Source of the DNA: Polynucleobacter sp. AP-Titi-500A-B4
GTDB lineage: Bacteria; Pseudomonadota; Gammaproteobacteria; Burkholderiales; Burkholderiaceae
Assembly: GCF_018688095.1 (NCBI RefSeq)
Contig: NZ_CP061311.1
Coordinates: 432,861-496,860, forward strand
Length of the DNA: 64,000 bases
Reading direction: 5' to 3'
Part shown: piece after piece, positions 62,583-64,000 of the stretch
How the letters are laid out: each line of letters begins with the position of its first letter
How positions within the stretch are numbered: position 1 is the stretch's first letter
Notes under the pieces: model-generated
What the model saw: only the letters and a program-made list of their open reading frames with translations
Told to the model about the DNA's origin: nothing
Database searches by the model: none
Translations under genes and position numbers: made by a program

Positions 62583-63194
62583 ATGGCACATTACAACCTT
62601 GCAACACCAGTAAGCGAAGAGGATATCCGCAAGCTACGAATTAACGATACCGTGACCTTGCAAAATACTTTGTTCGGCATTCGTGATGCTACTCAAATTC
62701 ATATGTTTGATCATGACCGTAAGACGCGCTTTGATTTAAATGGTCATGCAGTGATTCATACGGCACCTAATGTTCGTAAAGTGCCAGTAAGTAACCAGTT
62801 CCCTGCGGGATATGAACCTATTTGTATTGGTACAACCACCTCAGATCGTATGGAGCGCTTCACTCACCCCTTAATGACCCAGAATGGTGTACGAATGATT
62901 GTGGGCAAAGGTGGTATGCGCGAGGGTTCAGCTGCGGCTTTCAAAGAATTGGGTGGCGTTTATTTAGCCATTATTGGTGGTACTGCAGCGCTTGAAACAA
63001 CTTGGATCGAGCAGATTGAGGATGTGGATATGGATGATCTCAATCCAGAGTCTTTATGGCGTTTCAAGATTAAAGATTTTGGCCCATTACTAGTTGCAAT
63101 GGATAGTCATGGCGGCAGTATCTACCAAGAAGTGAAGAGTGATGTCGCTAGCAAAAAAGCAGCAGTACTAAAAAGCCTTGGGATCAGCTCATGA
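62583..63194 (+). CDS. Class I fumarase/tartrate dehydratase beta subunit
   Basis: 203 residues; typical FumA C-terminal domain: GPT-like TTTSDRMERFTHPLM, GKGGMREGSAAAF, GGTAALETTWIEQIEDV. Forms the hydro-lyase with the alpha chain. Stop overlaps the flavoprotein start (ATGA). Confidence 0.88.
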   Translation: MAHYNLATPVSEEDIRKLRINDTVTLQNTLFGIRDATQIHMFDHDRKTRFDLNGHAVIHTAPNVRKVPVSNQFPAGYEPICIGTTTSDRMERFTHPLMTQNGVRMIVGKGGMREGSAAAFKELGGVYLAIIGGTAALETTWIEQIEDVDMDDLNPESLWRFKIKDFGPLLVAMDSHGGSIYQEVKSDVASKKAAVLKSLGISS

Positions 63195-64000
63195 ATACGA
63201 TTCCAACAATAGATACTGATATCTTGATTCTGGGCTCAGGGGGCGCAGGTCTTTTTGCTGCATTGCATGCCCATCAAGCAAACCCCAACTTAAATATCAC
63301 CATTGCTGTCAAAGGTTTGCTAGGTAAGTGTGGTTGTACGCGTATGGTGCAGGGCGGTTACAACGTGGCTTTGGCCGAAGGAGATTCTGTTGAGCGCCAC
63401 TTCATGGATACGATTGAAGGTGGTAAATGGCTCTCTGACCAGGATTTAGCATGGACGCTAGTTAGTAAAGCGGTTGAACGTATTCATGAGTTGGAAAATG
63501 AATTAGGTTGTTTTTTTGATCGCAATCCAGATGGCACAGTTCATCAAAAAGCATTTGCTGGTCAAACATTTGATCGAACAGTTCATAAAGGGGACTTAAC
63601 CGGCATTGAAATTATCAATCGCCTGGCTGAACAGGTATGGGCCAGAGGTATCAATCGTCTAGAAGAGTATCGTGCTATTGAATTGATCCATAGCAAAGAT
63701 GGCCAATCACTTGCTGGGGTATTGATGCTCAATATGCAGACCGGTGAATTTGTTCTGGTCCGCGCCAAAGCTGTCCTGCTCGCAACTGGTGGTGGCCCAA
63801 CTATGTACAAATACCATACACCGTCTGGAGATAAGAGTTGTGATGGCTTGGCAATGGCATTGCGAGCTGGGCTTACATTGCGCGATATGGAAATGGTGCA
63901 ATTTCACCCCACTGGTTTATTGGCTGGTCCGGGGACTCGTATGACAGGCACCGTCTTGGAAGAGGGATTACGCGGTGCTGGTGGTTATCTGCTCAATGGC
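63191..64000 (+). CDS. Succinate dehydrogenase/fumarate reductase flavoprotein subunit, N-terminal part
   Basis: Open at the window end; 270 residues visible. FAD-binding N-terminus LILGSGGAGLFAALHA, then TRMVQGGYNVAL, FAGQTFDRTVHKGDLTG, ATGGGPTMYKYHTPSGDKSCDG and the substrate segment MVQFHPTGLLAGPG. It lacks the usual FAD-linking His of SdhA at the GGxxxALG-type region as far as I can see (reads GKCGCTRMVQGGYN), so FAD may be non-covalent, as in L-aspartate oxidase-like proteins. Completes the Sdh/Frd-like complex whose other subunits begin the operon. Confidence 0.88.
   Translation, partial: MNTIPTIDTDILILGSGGAGLFAALHAHQANPNLNITIAVKGLLGKCGCTRMVQGGYNVALAEGDSVERHFMDTIEGGKWLSDQDLAWTLVSKAVERIHELENELGCFFDRNPDGTVHQKAFAGQTFDRTVHKGDLTGIEIINRLAEQVWARGINRLEEYRAIELIHSKDGQSLAGVLMLNMQTGEFVLVRAKAVLLATGGGPTMYKYHTPSGDKSCDGLAMALRAGLTLRDMEMVQFHPTGLLAGPGTRMTGTVLEEGLRGAGGYLLNG

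Overview
The window looks like chromosomal DNA of a betaproteobacterium of the order Burkholderiales. The best guess is a freshwater Polynucleobacter-type genome. The reasons are moderate GC judged by eye, the order alaA-hom-thrC-moeA-moaD-moaE followed by clpB, a Ralstonia-type intracellular PHB depolymerase, an orphan Bug/TctC binding protein, and an aminotransferase divergent from uvrB. Genus assignment is inference. I saw no rRNA, tRNA, IS element, prophage or CRISPR array. Gene density is very high: no stretch over 300 bp lacks a gene.

Layout. (1) 1-1866: the 3' end of an autotransporter with a nearly perfect 192-bp tandem repeat. (2) 1872-11927, minus strand: an NlpC/P60 lipoprotein, phoH with a structured leader that may be a small RNA, a peroxiredoxin, and a full set of enzymes for adding L-Ara4N to lipid A (arnT-B-C-A-D). 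ArnA is split into two separate genes and no ArnE/F flippase is present. (3) 12007-26447: alanine/threonine biosynthesis, three molybdopterin genes, a secreted esterase, a TRAP-type binding protein next to a membrane HD-GYP phosphodiesterase, clpB with a heat-shock promoter, and an MFS carrier. (4) 26729-37945: isocitrate lyase, a HIT protein, a TRAP transporter followed by 5-oxoprolinase genes (pxpBC fusion and pxpA), then a CoA-transferase pair, an orphan TctC protein, and a thiolase-fold protein lacking the expected cysteines paired with a DUF35 protein. (5) 37958-42306, minus strand: DUF1841, nth, an RnfB-like ferredoxin, PHB depolymerase and an aromatic/aspartate aminotransferase. (6) 42476-50196: uvrB and the iscRSUA-hscBA-fdx iron-sulfur operon with a good IscR-type site. 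(7) 50361-59298: the most distinctive accessory locus. It has a LacI regulator, a sulfonate-type ABC transporter, a HisD-family dehydrogenase resembling HpsN (dihydroxypropanesulfonate dehydrogenase), an SDR, a Zn-ADH and an Fe-ADH, with LacI-type operators at both promoter regions. The first permease appears to start at ATT. (8) 59293-64000: a LysR regulator divergent from a mixed succinate dehydrogenase/fumarate reductase and class I fumarase operon that runs off the window.

How the genes fit together. Several blocks pair one transporter with the enzymes for its presumed substrate: TRAP with 5-oxoprolinase, and an SsuABC-like transporter with polyol-sulfonate dehydrogenases. This suits a heterotroph living on dissolved organic compounds. 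Many genes overlap by one to four bases, which supports tight operons. Starts were moved from the longest ORF wherever a Shine-Dalgarno sequence, a terminator hairpin or a neighbouring gene argued for it.
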